From: Zwartia vadi
Lineage (GTDB): Bacteria; Pseudomonadota; Gammaproteobacteria; Burkholderiales; Burkholderiaceae_B
Assembly: GCF_030410375.1 (NCBI RefSeq)
Contig: NZ_JAUHHE010000013.1
Location: 1 to 64,000, forward strand
DNA length: 64,000 nt
Direction: 5' to 3'
A model generated the notes under the pieces. The model had not been told where the DNA came from. It did no database searches and was given only the letters and a program-made list of their open reading frames with translations. The position numbers were made by a program, and so were the translations under genes. Of the stretch, positions 11,036 to 19,943 are shown piece after piece. Each line of letters starts with the position of its first letter. Positions within the stretch are counted from its first letter, which is position 1.

Positions 11036-12006
11036 TTGGACTCCAGATTTGGGTAATGTGTATGTTGTGCTTCGGCAGACTCTGGAGGCTCAGCGCAAGC
11101 GAGCTTCATTTCGTCCTGTTGATTGTGTTCGATGTTTTCTTGTTCTTCTCTGATGATTTCTGCTTCTTGGTCCTCAACGATCGCTTGCTCGACGAATGGC
11201 GTCGCCTCTAAATCAAGCTCCTGAGTGGAAGGATCCGTCGCATCTGTCGCAGATGCTGCAGAAAGCGCCGCAGCCTCAAGCGTCAAAGACTGCAAAGCCT
11301 CTGTCATCTCGGCCGCGCCCAGTGCGGGCAACTCGTCTAACGCACGTAAACCCAAGTCATCCAGAAACTGTTTGGTTGTCCCCAACAAACCAGGGCGACC
11401 AGGACCGTCGCGATGACCGATCACTTCGACCCAACCGCGGTCCTCTAGTGTTTTAACAATCTGGGAGGAAACCGTCACACCCCTGATATCCTCGATATCC
11501 CCTCGGGTAACAGGCTGACGCCAAGCAATGATCGCCAAGGTCTCCATCACTGCGCGAGAATACTTTGGCACACGCTCGGGGCTCAGTCTTTCGAGATAAC
11601 GCTGCATCGACGCACGGCTCTGGAACCGCCAACCTGAGGCAAGCTCAACCAATTCCATGCCACGATCCAGCCAGTCTTGTTGAATCGACTCCAGCAACTC
11701 TGTTAGCCGGGCCGCTGACTGGGACTCTTCCTCAAAAAGCTTGCGCAGCTCGGACAGAGGCATTGGGCTCGAAGCACACAGCAAAGCTGTTTCAACCACA
11801 CGTTTAGCTAACGCAAACTCAACAATCTCATCCGCATCTGTTGTGCCAGCAACGGCTGGCGTATCTACCACTGGCACACCTACCACTGCAATGTCTTGAA
11901 GAGAGCCTTCTGCGTGCGGCAACTCATCATTAAATTGTTGCGTGTCAGATGGTTGCGAATCAGAATCATCAGGCGCATTAAATTGCTTGTCTTGCTGATC
12001 GTTCAT
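11032..12006 (-). CDS. scpB: Segregation and condensation protein B
   Basis: A 324-residue ScpB, the winged-helix kleisin-binding partner of the SMC-ScpAB condensin. The core (about residues 60-240) carries family segments such as [28 protein letters not shown] and the second winged helix [25 protein letters not shown]. Acidic, Gln/Glu-rich tails at both ends make it longer than the roughly 190-residue core family. No scpA is adjacent. Translation is probably coupled to rluB through the 4-base overlap. It is transcribed away from the tRNA-fMet gene. Confidence 0.93.
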   Translation of the reverse strand: MNDQQDKQFNAPDDSDSQPSDTQQFNDELPHAEGSLQDIAVVGVPVVDTPAVAGTTDADEIVEFALAKRVVETALLCASSPMPLSELRKLFEEESQSAARLTELLESIQQDWLDRGMELVELASGWRFQSRASMQRYLERLSPERVPKYSRAVMETLAIIAWRQPVTRGDIEDIRGVTVSSQIVKTLEDRGWVEVIGHRDGPGRPGLLGTTKQFLDDLGLRALDELPALGAAEMTEALQSLTLEAAALSAASATDATDPSTQELDLEATPFVEQAIVEDQEAEIIREEQENIEHNQQDEMKLACAEPPESAEAQHTHYPNLESK

Positions 12007-12041
12007 GAAAGTTCATTTTCCTATGCTCGCCTAAAGGCAAC

Positions 12042-12070
12042 TTGTCCCAATCCGGGAACTACGCTATACT
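12042..12070 (+). promoter_or_regulatory. Promoter of the tRNA-fMet gene
   Basis: TTGTCC (12042-12047) and TATACT (12065-12070) are separated by 17 bases, ending 12 bases before the first base of the mature tRNA. The -10 box matches five of six consensus positions and the spacing is ideal. Confidence 0.7.
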
Positions 12071-12082
12071 TCATTCTTCAGA

Positions 12083-12159
<77 letters not shown>

Positions 12160-12164
12160 AATAC

Positions 12165-12201
12165 AACTGGTCGATCGCCTTGGCGCTCGGCCAGTTTTTT
12201 T
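12165..12201 (+). terminator. Intrinsic terminator after tRNA-fMet
   Basis: AACTGGTCG (12165-12173) pairs with CGGCCAGTT (12188-12196), a 9-bp stem with one G-T wobble. The loop contains an inner CGCC/GGCG dyad, and seven Ts (12195-12201) follow at once. It begins five bases after the tRNA CCA end, so the tRNA is probably a single-gene transcript. Confidence 0.85.
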
Positions 12202-12621
12202 GTGCACAGCTGAATAACAAATCATTTGCGCCAACTTCATCACTTACAGTTAATAAAATAATCTCAGCCATTGACAATGGCGACAAACTGACTGGCCAGC
12301 AACATGGCACCTAGGACAACACTAGAACGAATGCTGTCCAACGCTCAAAAAACAAAGTAAGAGCCAATGCAGTAGGGCATGACGATTTCGTAGCCGGGGG
12401 CATCAAATACCGCTCGCGACACAGCGCTCGGATATAAAACCGAAGATTACGCGTACAAAAAATTGTTTTTCGCAATCTGACTAGCGCTGAGCCGGTCAAT
12501 CAACGCCATGAAAATCAAGGTCTTAGATGATGTTGCCTGGATCGACTATCCAAGATATCTTTCGATTCTAACGCATACCCACTCTCAACTTCAAGCTTTT
12601 GAACAAATATTTGCATTCTCA
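12202..12621. other. Intergenic stretch without a recognised gene
   Basis: About 420 bases between the tRNA terminator and the stop of the CobW-like gene. Short open frames on the minus strand (for example 12311-12499 and 12515-12709) have no family resemblance that I can recognise and no clear ribosome-binding site. I see no integrase, inverted repeat or RNA gene. The 12515-12620 part, just after the CobW-like stop, could hold eroded former coding sequence, but I cannot show it. Confidence 0.5.
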
Positions 12622-13296
12622 TCACAAACCCAAGCTCTGATGCAATGAATCGTGCCCCAAACGCAACACTTGCCGATAAGGAAGCGTACGCTCGATGTCT
12701 GTTCGCCAAGCATCAAACTGAGACTCGGAAGCGAATTGACGCTGACTGTCATTTTTATCAACAACAGGCCCAAATTGCTCTGGGGGCGGAGCGATAATTA
12801 AAAACTGTTGAGCCCGATCGTTGACTGTGTCCAACCCCTTTAAAACCTCTATCCCCTTTGAAAGCAGTTCGGACTCAGTCGTCACCCGAAAGGTCAGCTG
12901 ATGGAAATAACGCTGCCCCAAAAAAGGGGTGTGCCTGAGGGTAAAAGCCAGTTGAGCTGTGTTGATGGAGGTGGACTCGATCATGACACGATCCAAACCC
13001 TTGCCACGAAGAGTCAATGCTTCGAAAAACAGTTTGCGCAACGCATCGCCCAAGGCACTATGCATGCCACAACATAAACACGCTTGCTGCGCACTGCTGT
13101 CCAATACCGGCAGTTCAATGATTCGGTCGCAGTTCAACTGCGCGCGTCCATTGCGCGCAGTTGAAAAGATAACCGTATTGGCAAGCGCCGTGTGTTTTAA
13201 AAGCGTATTGATCCATGCAGTCGTGCTTGATTCGCACGTGCCGACAATCAGCAGAAGCGGGATTCGACCCGTCTGCCGGGAGCTTTCAAACAACAT
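12622..13296 (-). CDS. CobW/COG0523-like protein lacking a functional P-loop
   Basis: A 224-residue protein resembling the N-terminal part of COG0523 (CobW/YjiA-type) metal-chaperone GTPases. It keeps a CxCC motif (QACLCCGMHSALGDALRKL, near residue 73) and the following segment GLDRVMIESTSINTAQLAFTL, which parallels the family's RLDRVVIETTG region. The Walker A site near residue 20 reads GTCESSTTAWINTLL where the family has GxxGxGKTTLLNxLL, so the Gly-Lys pair is missing. The C-terminal CobW domain seems short or absent. The ATG at 13296 overlaps the stop of the enoyl-CoA hydratase by one base (TGATG). It may bind metal without GTPase activity. Confidence in the family is moderate. Confidence 0.6.
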   Translation of the reverse strand: MLFESSRQTGRIPLLLIVGTCESSTTAWINTLLKHTALANTVIFSTARNGRAQLNCDRIIELPVLDSSAQQACLCCGMHSALGDALRKLFFEALTLRGKGLDRVMIESTSINTAQLAFTLRHTPFLGQRYFHQLTFRVTTESELLSKGIEVLKGLDTVNDRAQQFLIIAPPPEQFGPVVDKNDSQRQFASESQFDAWRTDIERTLPYRQVLRLGHDSLHQSLGL

Positions 13297-14090
13297 CAAT
13301 CAAGAGTTCCCGGCCATTGAAAAGCAGAAGGCTTTTTGTTCAAAAACCGCTGTACGGCATCGGTATGCCATTGACTGGTTCGGGCAACTGCCTGAGCATC
13401 TGCTTCAATGTCCATCATGACATCCAAAGAACTATTCAGAGAGGCGTTCATCGCACGCTTGGTCATTGCCAAGGCAGCAGGTGCGGCAAGAGCAAAACAA
13501 CGTGCCATTTGTTGCGCACGCTCCATCACGCGTCCTTGCGGCAGAACCTCCAGCACAATACCGAGAGCATGAGCTTGCTCGGCACTGAGTTCTCGAGCAG
13601 AGAAAGCCAGCTCTTTGGCGCGCTGTATGCCAACAATCCTTGGCAAGGTATAGAAAGCGGCACAGTCCGGAACCAGTCCCAGTCGCATAAATGACATACA
13701 AAAGCGGCTAGTCGAATCGGCCAGAACAATATCTGCAGTCAAAGCCAAACTGAAACCCGCACCAAAGGCTGGCCCTTCTACCGCTGAAATCACTGGAACT
13801 TCAAGTCGAAGCAAAGCCTCGATCCAGGCGAGATAGTCGTGACGCATGCGATGGCGCCCCTCCTCGGGGGACAATGTGCCAGCACCCATCACGCTGATAT
13901 CGCCTCCCGCGCAAAACGAACCACCCGCCCCTGTAATGATCAAGGCGCGCAAATCGCGGTTTTGGGCAAGTGAAAAAACAAGAGATTTGAGCTCTTCACG
14001 CATCACAGCATCGATTGCGTTCTTGCGAGTGGGTCGGTTCAATGTCAAGGTACCCACACCTTCTTGCAAGTCAAATTTAATTGTTTCCAA
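13296..14090 (-). CDS. Enoyl-CoA hydratase/isomerase family protein
   Basis: A 264-residue crotonase-fold protein that would hydrate or isomerise an enoyl-CoA. The oxyanion-hole segments are visible: the first around GAGGSFCAGGDISVMG (about residues 55-70), the second in SAVEGPAFGAGFSLALTADIV (about 105-125). The usual catalytic Glu after the second glycine turn is replaced: the segment reads RLGLVPDCAAFYTLPRIVG, with Asp-Cys where hydratases have a Glu, so isomerase or another crotonase activity is possible. It starts 34 bases after the acyl-CoA dehydrogenase gene and is probably in the same operon, supplying the next step after dehydrogenation. Confidence 0.85.
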   Translation of the reverse strand: METIKFDLQEGVGTLTLNRPTRKNAIDAVMREELKSLVFSLAQNRDLRALIITGAGGSFCAGGDISVMGAGTLSPEEGRHRMRHDYLAWIEALLRLEVPVISAVEGPAFGAGFSLALTADIVLADSTSRFCMSFMRLGLVPDCAAFYTLPRIVGIQRAKELAFSARELSAEQAHALGIVLEVLPQGRVMERAQQMARCFALAAPAALAMTKRAMNASLNSSLDVMMDIEADAQAVARTSQWHTDAVQRFLNKKPSAFQWPGTLD

Positions 14091-14124
14091 AGTCTGAACT
14101 CCGCTTAGATTGTTACCGATCGCT

Positions 14125-16440
14125 TTAGTCGGGAAGTTTTAATACTTGTTTGGCAATGATTTCTTTTTGAACTTCAGAACTGCCACCGTAGATTGTCGAA
14201 GGTATCGAATTAAACATGATAGCGGGAACATTCATGCCCTCGGCCCCAAAGTCCGTAGTCTGGCCCGTCGCACCATGCTCTTGGGCATATTCGACCATCG
14301 TCATACAGATTCTTTGATAAGTATCTGTTCCCCATATTTTCAGTAAAGAGACGCTCGGGGGCAGTTGTTCGCCACGCTTAACCATTTCAGCGTAATGCGA
14401 ATAGGCACTTACCTGATCGGCCACATCCAAACTGAGTTCAGCGTAGCGTGCGACGAAAACAGGATCATCCATCAGATGCAAATGCTCAGCAAGGGCTGTC
14501 AACTGCGCCAAGGCATAACGGGACTGTTTGGGACTACCCAGAAAAATTCTTTCAAAGCCAAGCAACGCCTTGGCGATCGTCCAGCCTTGATTAAGCTCTC
14601 CAACCAGATTTTCAGCAGGTACGCGGACATTGTCAAAAAACACTTCGCAGAACTCTTCATATCCAACGATGTCTTTGATGGGTCGAATCGTGATGCCTGG
14701 CGTACTGAGGTCAATCAATAAAAAACTGATACCCGCTTGTTTCTTGGCTTCCTTGTCCGTGCGCACCAGTGCAAACATATGGGTTGCGTCCTGTGCCAGA
14801 GTCGTCCATATTTTCTGACCATTCACGACGAACTCATCTCCTTGACGAATAGCTTCCGTGCGCAGCGCGGCAAGATCTGAACCCGCACCGGGCTCTGAGT
14901 ACCCTTGGCACCATACATGCTCTCCAGCAAGGATTTTAGGAAGAAATTTTTGTTGCTGCTCCGGACTGCCACGCTGAATCAGCAAAGGCCCAATCATCAC
15001 AATACCCATGTCCGGCGCACGCGCCACGCCGTACTGCTCTTGCTCCTCAACGTAGGCGATCATCTTTTCAGGTGACAGCCCCATTCCACCAAACTTCTTC
15101 GGCCAAGCTGGCGCAACCCAACCTTGGGCGGACAGAGTCAAATACCAGCTCTTGATCTCAGACCAATGCAGGCGACGCGGGACGTTACGTAAATGAGCGG
15201 GATAGTTTTTAGCGTAAAAGGCGCGCAGCATGTTTCGAAACTCAGCCTCGGACATATTGTCCCAATCTGCGTCGCTTGGAAACTGCGCCAAAGAGCTCTC
15301 CTCAACAGCCTCGTTACCTTCGACCGCGGAAGATTTGAGATAGCGCCGTCGATGAGCGGTTTGATTGCCGAGCCATGCAGCATTGAACATTGCGCGTTTG
15401 AAATACAAACCTACGTCGCATTCATCAGTAAAGCCCATCGCCCCGTGAAACTGAATCGCCATGCGTGTCACAAGCAACGCAGCATACGCGCAACGCGCTT
15501 TAGCTCGACTTGCCAAGACACTTAAGGCGAGTCCATTCGTCCTGCCCTCCTCGACCTGCCGTACGACATCCTCGACGCAGGCGCTGGCGAGCTCGACTTG
15601 AACATACCCATCGACTGCACGATGTTTGAGTGCCTGGAAACTTCCGATCGGCTTGCCAAACTGTTGGCGAGTGTTCAGATAGTCGATCGTGATGGATAAG
15701 GTCTTACGCATCAGTCCGACGAGCTCTGAGGATTGGACGATACGCGCAAGATCATTTGCCTCGTTCACCATCGCTAAAACTTCAGGTCCTGCTAAAAGAA
15801 TATGCGAACGTGCGACCTCTGCCTCGTTCAAGCAGAGCTTTGTGAACCATGTACCGTCTACACAACGAATCCGTTCAAGTTTGACTCCATGCGTGTTTGC
15901 CGGTAACCAGACGATAGCGGGCTGATTGCCAATGCTCAAGACAATCAACCAACCATCCGCACCCGCTGCCGGAGTCACAAACTGCTTGGTCCCGTTTATG
16001 ACCAGCATTTGATTTTGCAGAGAACCATGGGCTGCGCTATCAACAGAACACTCCAACTGACCAAGGGAGTCTTGCCATGCCAAACCGGCGACAAGCTCAC
16101 CGGCGATCAATTGCTCAAGCAAGACTGAACGCAGGGCACTCTTCGGACATCGACTAAGCACCAAGGCTGCCTGAACCGCAGAAGGAATCACAGGCTCTGG
16201 GAGCAAATGCTGTCCCATCTCATGTGCGATCGCCGAGATCTCAGGTAAGCCTAAACCAAGACCCCCATCCTCTTCGGGGACAAGAATGCCAAACCAGCCA
16301 GCATGGGCAAGCGCCTGCCAAGACTGTCGATCAAAACCAGTCTCTGAATCGCGCAAACTTCGAATTCTCGCAATCGTATTCTGGCGACTAAGCAGATCCC
16401 GTGCACTGTCCCGAAAAGCCTCTATTGCATCGTTAGCCAT
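14125..16440 (-). CDS. Fused two-domain acyl-CoA dehydrogenase
   Basis: A 771-residue protein with two complete acyl-CoA dehydrogenase domains, residues about 1-370 and 395-771. The second has the FAD/substrate motifs WCQGYSEPGAGSDLAALRT and VNGQKIWTTLAQDATHMF and a C-terminal IYGGSSEVQKEIIAKQVL. Its likely base is the helix-G Glu in GFERIFLG, as in isovaleryl- and long-chain-type enzymes. The first domain keeps the FAD-contact segment RQQFGKPIGSFQALKHR but has no Glu at the helix-G position (NDLARIVQSSEL), so it is probably structural. This is like the alpha/beta heteromeric sterol- or branched-chain dehydrogenases fused into one chain (FadE34-like). First gene of an operon with an enoyl-CoA hydratase. 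Confidence 0.85.
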   Translation of the reverse strand: MANDAIEAFRDSARDLLSRQNTIARIRSLRDSETGFDRQSWQALAHAGWFGILVPEEDGGLGLGLPEISAIAHEMGQHLLPEPVIPSAVQAALVLSRCPKSALRSVLLEQLIAGELVAGLAWQDSLGQLECSVDSAAHGSLQNQMLVINGTKQFVTPAAGADGWLIVLSIGNQPAIVWLPANTHGVKLERIRCVDGTWFTKLCLNEAEVARSHILLAGPEVLAMVNEANDLARIVQSSELVGLMRKTLSITIDYLNTRQQFGKPIGSFQALKHRAVDGYVQVELASACVEDVVRQVEEGRTNGLALSVLASRAKARCAYAALLVTRMAIQFHGAMGFTDECDVGLYFKRAMFNAAWLGNQTAHRRRYLKSSAVEGNEAVEESSLAQFPSDADWDNMSEAEFRNMLRAFYAKNYPAHLRNVPRRLHWSEIKSWYLTLSAQGWVAPAWPKKFGGMGLSPEKMIAYVEEQEQYGVARAPDMGIVMIGPLLIQRGSPEQQQKFLPKILAGEHVWCQGYSEPGAGSDLAALRTEAIRQGDEFVVNGQKIWTTLAQDATHMFALVRTDKEAKKQAGISFLLIDLSTPGITIRPIKDIVGYEEFCEVFFDNVRVPAENLVGELNQGWTIAKALLGFERIFLGSPKQSRYALAQLTALAEHLHLMDDPVFVARYAELSLDVADQVSAYSHYAEMVKRGEQLPPSVSLLKIWGTDTYQRICMTMVEYAQEHGATGQTTDFGAEGMNVPAIMFNSIPSTIYGGSSEVQKEIIAKQVLKLPD

Positions 16441-16534
16441 GCCTTGCCTCTCACCGATTGATTAAACGATAGTTGTTTGTATTCAAAAATGTACTACAGT
16501 AATGAAAGCCAATTCCCTTTCAGAGACATAGACG

Positions 16535-17227
16535 ATGATTCAGAGTAACGAACAAAAAATAGTCGATCAAGCGATCACCTCACGCCACTCCATGCGCGCT
16601 TTTTTACCGACCCCTGTTTCTCGAGAAGATATTGAACAAATGCTGGAGGTTGCTGCACGCGCGCCATCTGGCTCCAACACACAGCCCTGGAAAGTGTATG
16701 TGCTGACGGGTGAAATCAAGCAACGCGTTTCAGATGAAGTCCTTAAGGTTTACAACGATCAGGCTAAATTTGAGGCCCTGACTGAAGACTACAAATACTA
16801 CCCCACACAATGGAACTCGCCATACATTGAGCGCCGTCGCAAGGTAGGACTTGATCTATACAAATTACTGGGCCTGGGTCGTGAAGACAAAGCCGGCATG
16901 CACGCGCAGCATGGACGCAACTACTCATTTTTCGATGCGCCTGTCGGCATGTTTTTTACGATCGATCGCAGCATGAACACCGGGTCATGGCTGGATTTCG
17001 GTTGCTTTTTGCAAAGCTTGATGATCGCGGCACGTGGTCGCGGTCTCGATACCTGCGCACAGGCTGCTTTTAACCGCTTTCACAACACGATTCGCGCCGT
17101 TACTGGCATACCTGAAAGCGAAGTGTTGATGTGCGGGATGGCCTTAGGATATGCAGACATGTCGAAAATCGAAAACACCTTGATTAGCGAGCGGGAGCCT
17201 GTTGCTGGATTTACCAAATTCCTGTAA
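16535..17227 (+). CDS. Nitroreductase-family oxidoreductase
   Basis: A 230-residue FMN flavoprotein of the nitroreductase family, which reduces nitro groups, quinones or related acceptors with NAD(P)H. FMN-contact features are TSRHSMRAF near residue 16 and ARAPSGSNTQPWKVYVL near 42. The C-terminal half carries the SWLDFGCFLQSLMIAARGRGLDTC segment and the GMALGYAD loop. It is divergent from the acyl-CoA dehydrogenase operon (94-base gap) and ends 21 bases before the convergent lyase gene. An AGAGA-type binding site precedes the ATG. The substrate is unknown. Confidence 0.88.
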   Translation: MIQSNEQKIVDQAITSRHSMRAFLPTPVSREDIEQMLEVAARAPSGSNTQPWKVYVLTGEIKQRVSDEVLKVYNDQAKFEALTEDYKYYPTQWNSPYIERRRKVGLDLYKLLGLGREDKAGMHAQHGRNYSFFDAPVGMFFTIDRSMNTGSWLDFGCFLQSLMIAARGRGLDTCAQAAFNRFHNTIRAVTGIPESEVLMCGMALGYADMSKIENTLISEREPVAGFTKFL

Positions 17228-17248
17228 TGGCCCCCGTCGCAACAGACT

Positions 17249-18139
17249 TCAATCGAAGCGCTTTTCCCAGGCTTCGATTTCGCTCAAACCCAAGGCTTCG
17301 TTGTACTGAGCGGACGTAAACATATTGCTTTCGAAACCAGCCATGTTTCCAGCCTGCTTCAGATGCGAGAGTGCCGCGCTCATCGCGCATCCAAACACAC
17401 CACGAGCCATCCCGGGATAAATAGCCAAATCAACACCAGCCTGTTTAAGCTCTGCTCCCTTTAAATTGCGCAAAGCTTGAGCGCTGTCCACGTTGACGAC
17501 TACAGGAACGGAGACGGCCGCTTTGATTGCCAGAATGTCTTGCAAGATATTTGGATTAGACTTGAGTTCGACAAACACCGCATCGGCGCCCGCCTGTGCA
17601 AAGGCCTGCGTACGACGGATCGCTTCGGCAAGCCCCAGAGCCCCGGCGGAGTCTGTGCGAGCAATCAGAACGAAATCCGGATCTGAGCGTGCGGCGCTCG
17701 CTGCGGCAACCTTTGAAACAGCCTCATTAAAATCCAGAACTGTTCGGTCACCTGGCATTTGTGCGCAACGCTTGGGAGAAACCTGGTCTTCCATATGAAT
17801 CGCTGCGACGCCAGCGGCCTCAAATTCCATGATAGTGCGTCGTACATTGACGACATTTCCATAACCCGTGTCGGCATCGCAGATGAGAGGAATTTGAACA
17901 CTAGAGGCAACACGACGTGCATGATCGGCCATCAATGTCAGATCAACCAAGCCAACGTCTGGCCGACCCAATAGAGTTGCCGACACACCATTGCCCGTCA
18001 TGTAAACAGCTGAAAATCCCGCCTGTTCCACTAATCGGGCACCATATCCATCATAGATACCAGGTGCGCGCACAGTGTCTGAACCTTGTAATAACTGGCG
18101 CAGCGCGCGCCGTTTCTGGGTTGCGGAGACCATACTCAT
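17249..18139 (-). CDS. Isocitrate lyase/PEP mutase-family carbon-carbon lyase
   Basis: A 296-residue member of the superfamily that includes 2-methylisocitrate lyase, oxaloacetate decarboxylase and 2,3-dimethylmalate lyase. It shows DADTGYGNVVNV (metal site, near residue 85), HMEDQVSPKRCAQMPG (catalytic loop with Cys, near 120; the usual KRCG is KRCA) and IARTDS near 160. The ATG at 18139 gives a 4-base overlap with the LeuD-like gene, better than the upstream codon at 18151. As last gene after LeuC/LeuD-like subunits it would cleave the acid made by that hydro-lyase. By analogy with the nicotinate pathway of Eubacterium barkeri a dimethylmalate-lyase-like role is possible. This is inference. 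Confidence 0.85.
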   Translation of the reverse strand: MSMVSATQKRRALRQLLQGSDTVRAPGIYDGYGARLVEQAGFSAVYMTGNGVSATLLGRPDVGLVDLTLMADHARRVASSVQIPLICDADTGYGNVVNVRRTIMEFEAAGVAAIHMEDQVSPKRCAQMPGDRTVLDFNEAVSKVAAASAARSDPDFVLIARTDSAGALGLAEAIRRTQAFAQAGADAVFVELKSNPNILQDILAIKAAVSVPVVVNVDSAQALRNLKGAELKQAGVDLAIYPGMARGVFGCAMSAALSHLKQAGNMAGFESNMFTSAQYNEALGLSEIEAWEKRFD

Positions 18140-18648
18140 GAGAAGTTCCAATCAGGGTATTTTTTTAAAAAAGGGATCAAACCGCCCATCGACAAGATCG
18201 CGAGAATCTCTTTTGGCAATGGATGTGTTTGTTGCAAGAGACGCCCGTCGCAGCGCAAGGCTCCTTTCGAAAGGTCAAGTTCCAGAGACTGGCCAGCAGT
18301 AATCGCCCCAGTATCGCATTCAAAAACGGGAAGACCGTTATTGATGGCGTTACGAAAGAATTGCCGACCGAAAGACTTTGCAACGATCGCTCTCACTTTC
18401 ATATGGTGCAAGACGTGCGTAGCCTGCTCACGCGACGAGTTGATACCAAAATGCTCTCCCGCAACAAGAATCCCGCCACCACTACCCAGGATTCTGGAGG
18501 CGATACCCGGCGACAGCTGCTCAAAAGCATGCTGCGCAACGTAAGCGACATCTTTGCCAGGCAAATATTTATTCGAGCAATTGATGTCTGTGTTGACGTC
18601 GTCACCCAGAAGAAAAGCCGACCCTGAAATCAATAGTGTCTCGCTCAT
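18136..18648 (-). CDS. Aconitase-family small subunit (LeuD-like)
   Basis: A 170-residue swivelling subunit of an isopropylmalate-isomerase-type hydro-lyase. It has the characteristic GDDVNTDINCSNKYLPG (near residue 15), GEHFGINSSREQATHVL (near 65) and the AKSFGRQFFRNAINNGLPV helix (near 90). The ATG at 18648 overlaps the LeuC-like stop in ATGA, showing tight coupling; the upstream codon at 18663 is less likely. The neighbouring lyase and Bug receptor point to catabolism of an organic acid, not leucine synthesis. Confidence 0.88.
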   Translation of the reverse strand: MSETLLISGSAFLLGDDVNTDINCSNKYLPGKDVAYVAQHAFEQLSPGIASRILGSGGGILVAGEHFGINSSREQATHVLHHMKVRAIVAKSFGRQFFRNAINNGLPVFECDTGAITAGQSLELDLSKGALRCDGRLLQQTHPLPKEILAILSMGGLIPFLKKYPDWNFS

Positions 18649-19943
18649 GCTGCGGACCTCCATGTGCCGCCTTCAACCAGTCGCGGATCTGTGATGTAAC
18701 CGGTTAACGCAGACGCTGCAACAGTCGCGGCGGAGCCCAGCCAAATATCTGCATTCTTATTGCTTAATCGACCTTTAAAGTTGCGATTGGCGGTTGAAAT
18801 GACGGTATCACCATCCCCGGGGACCAGACGATTAGTGATGCCTACGCATGTTCCGCAGCCTGCCGATTCAAAAGATGCACCGGCAGTCGTCAAAATCTCA
18901 ATCAAACCTTCTCTGAGAGCGCCCAAATAGATTTCTCTGGAAGCAGGCGTCACAATCATGCGTACACCGGGCGCGAGTTTGCGACCTTTCAGAATGGCGG
19001 CGGCCTGACGGATATCGTCCAAACGACCGTTGGTACAGGTACCAATCAATGCAAACTGAATTTTCTGTTTTTCAATCTGATCGACACCAACAATGTCATC
19101 AACCTCGTGCTTGCGCGCCAGCTGTGGAGCAAGATTACCGACATCAATTGCAAAGCGCTCTGAATACCTTGCATCTGCGTCCGCGAAAGTGGGCTGAGGA
19201 GGCTTGGCACCATGGGCAGCCAGCCACGTAAGTGTCTTTTCATCCGCTTCAAGTATGGCGGCTTTGGCGCCAAGCTCGGCAGCGTGGTTGCACAATGTCA
19301 TCCGATCGTCGATGGCCATCGCACGCACCGCCTCACCCACATACTCAATCGCCCGATAATTCAAGCCTTCGGCGCCAAACTTGCCCAGCATGGCCAAAGT
19401 AATATCTTTGGCCCAGACGCCAGGCGCGAGCGTACCTTGCAAATCGATGCGAACAGTCTCGGGCACTCTGAACCACAGCTTGCTACTCATCATGACAGCG
19501 GAAACATCGGTGCCCTCGATGCCGGTTCCAAAAGCATTGAATGCGCCATAGGTGACAGAGTGCGTATCAGTACCCACAATCAAATCGCCACAGGTCAAGT
19601 GCCCACCTTCAGGCAGAACCTGATGACAAATTCCGTCACCGATGTCATAAAGACCCGTTCCGCGCGCGCTGGCAAATGCACGCATCTGAGAGTGAATATC
19701 TGCAGCCTCCTGGTTAGGCGGCGGAGAATAATGATCCAATACCAGTGAAGTCTTTTTGGCAAACTGCAATGGCTGATCACCGAAACGATCAATCATTTTG
19801 ATAGTATTCACTGCACGGGTATCAGTAACCATGGCATAGTCGACCTCTGCCACCACGACCTGTCCTGCCTGCACGCGATCCCGGCCAGAGTGTCTGGCCA
19901 AGATTTTTTCAACTATGGTTGAGCCCAAGATTTTTCCTGACAT
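18645..19943 (-). CDS. Aconitase-family large subunit (LeuC-like), 4Fe-4S hydro-lyase
   Basis: A 432-residue LeuC-type subunit carrying the iron-sulfur cluster. Cluster cysteines are visible in LIGTCTNGRLDDIRQAA (near residue 300) and in SAGCGTCVGITNR (near 365). GDLIVGTDTHSVTYGAFNAFGTGIEG (near 120) and the SNKNADIWLGSAATVAASAL tail also fit. The length is that of the shorter, archaeal-like LeuC/homoaconitase/dimethylmalate-dehydratase group, not the roughly 470-residue E. coli LeuC. The start directly abuts the stop of the upstream Bug gene. The substrate is not defined by sequence. The set LeuC-like + LeuD-like + lyase resembles DmdA-DmdB-Dml. Confidence 0.88.
   Translation of the reverse strand: MSGKILGSTIVEKILARHSGRDRVQAGQVVVAEVDYAMVTDTRAVNTIKMIDRFGDQPLQFAKKTSLVLDHYSPPPNQEAADIHSQMRAFASARGTGLYDIGDGICHQVLPEGGHLTCGDLIVGTDTHSVTYGAFNAFGTGIEGTDVSAVMMSSKLWFRVPETVRIDLQGTLAPGVWAKDITLAMLGKFGAEGLNYRAIEYVGEAVRAMAIDDRMTLCNHAAELGAKAAILEADEKTLTWLAAHGAKPPQPTFADADARYSERFAIDVGNLAPQLARKHEVDDIVGVDQIEKQKIQFALIGTCTNGRLDDIRQAAAILKGRKLAPGVRMIVTPASREIYLGALREGLIEILTTAGASFESAGCGTCVGITNRLVPGDGDTVISTANRNFKGRLSNKNADIWLGSAATVAASALTGYITDPRLVEGGTWRSAA

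Noticed and set aside
18136..19943. Naming the LeuC/LeuD-like genes as leucine biosynthesis leuC and leuD
   Set aside because: No leuA or leuB is adjacent, and the partners are a Bug receptor and a carbon-carbon lyase, which points to catabolism.
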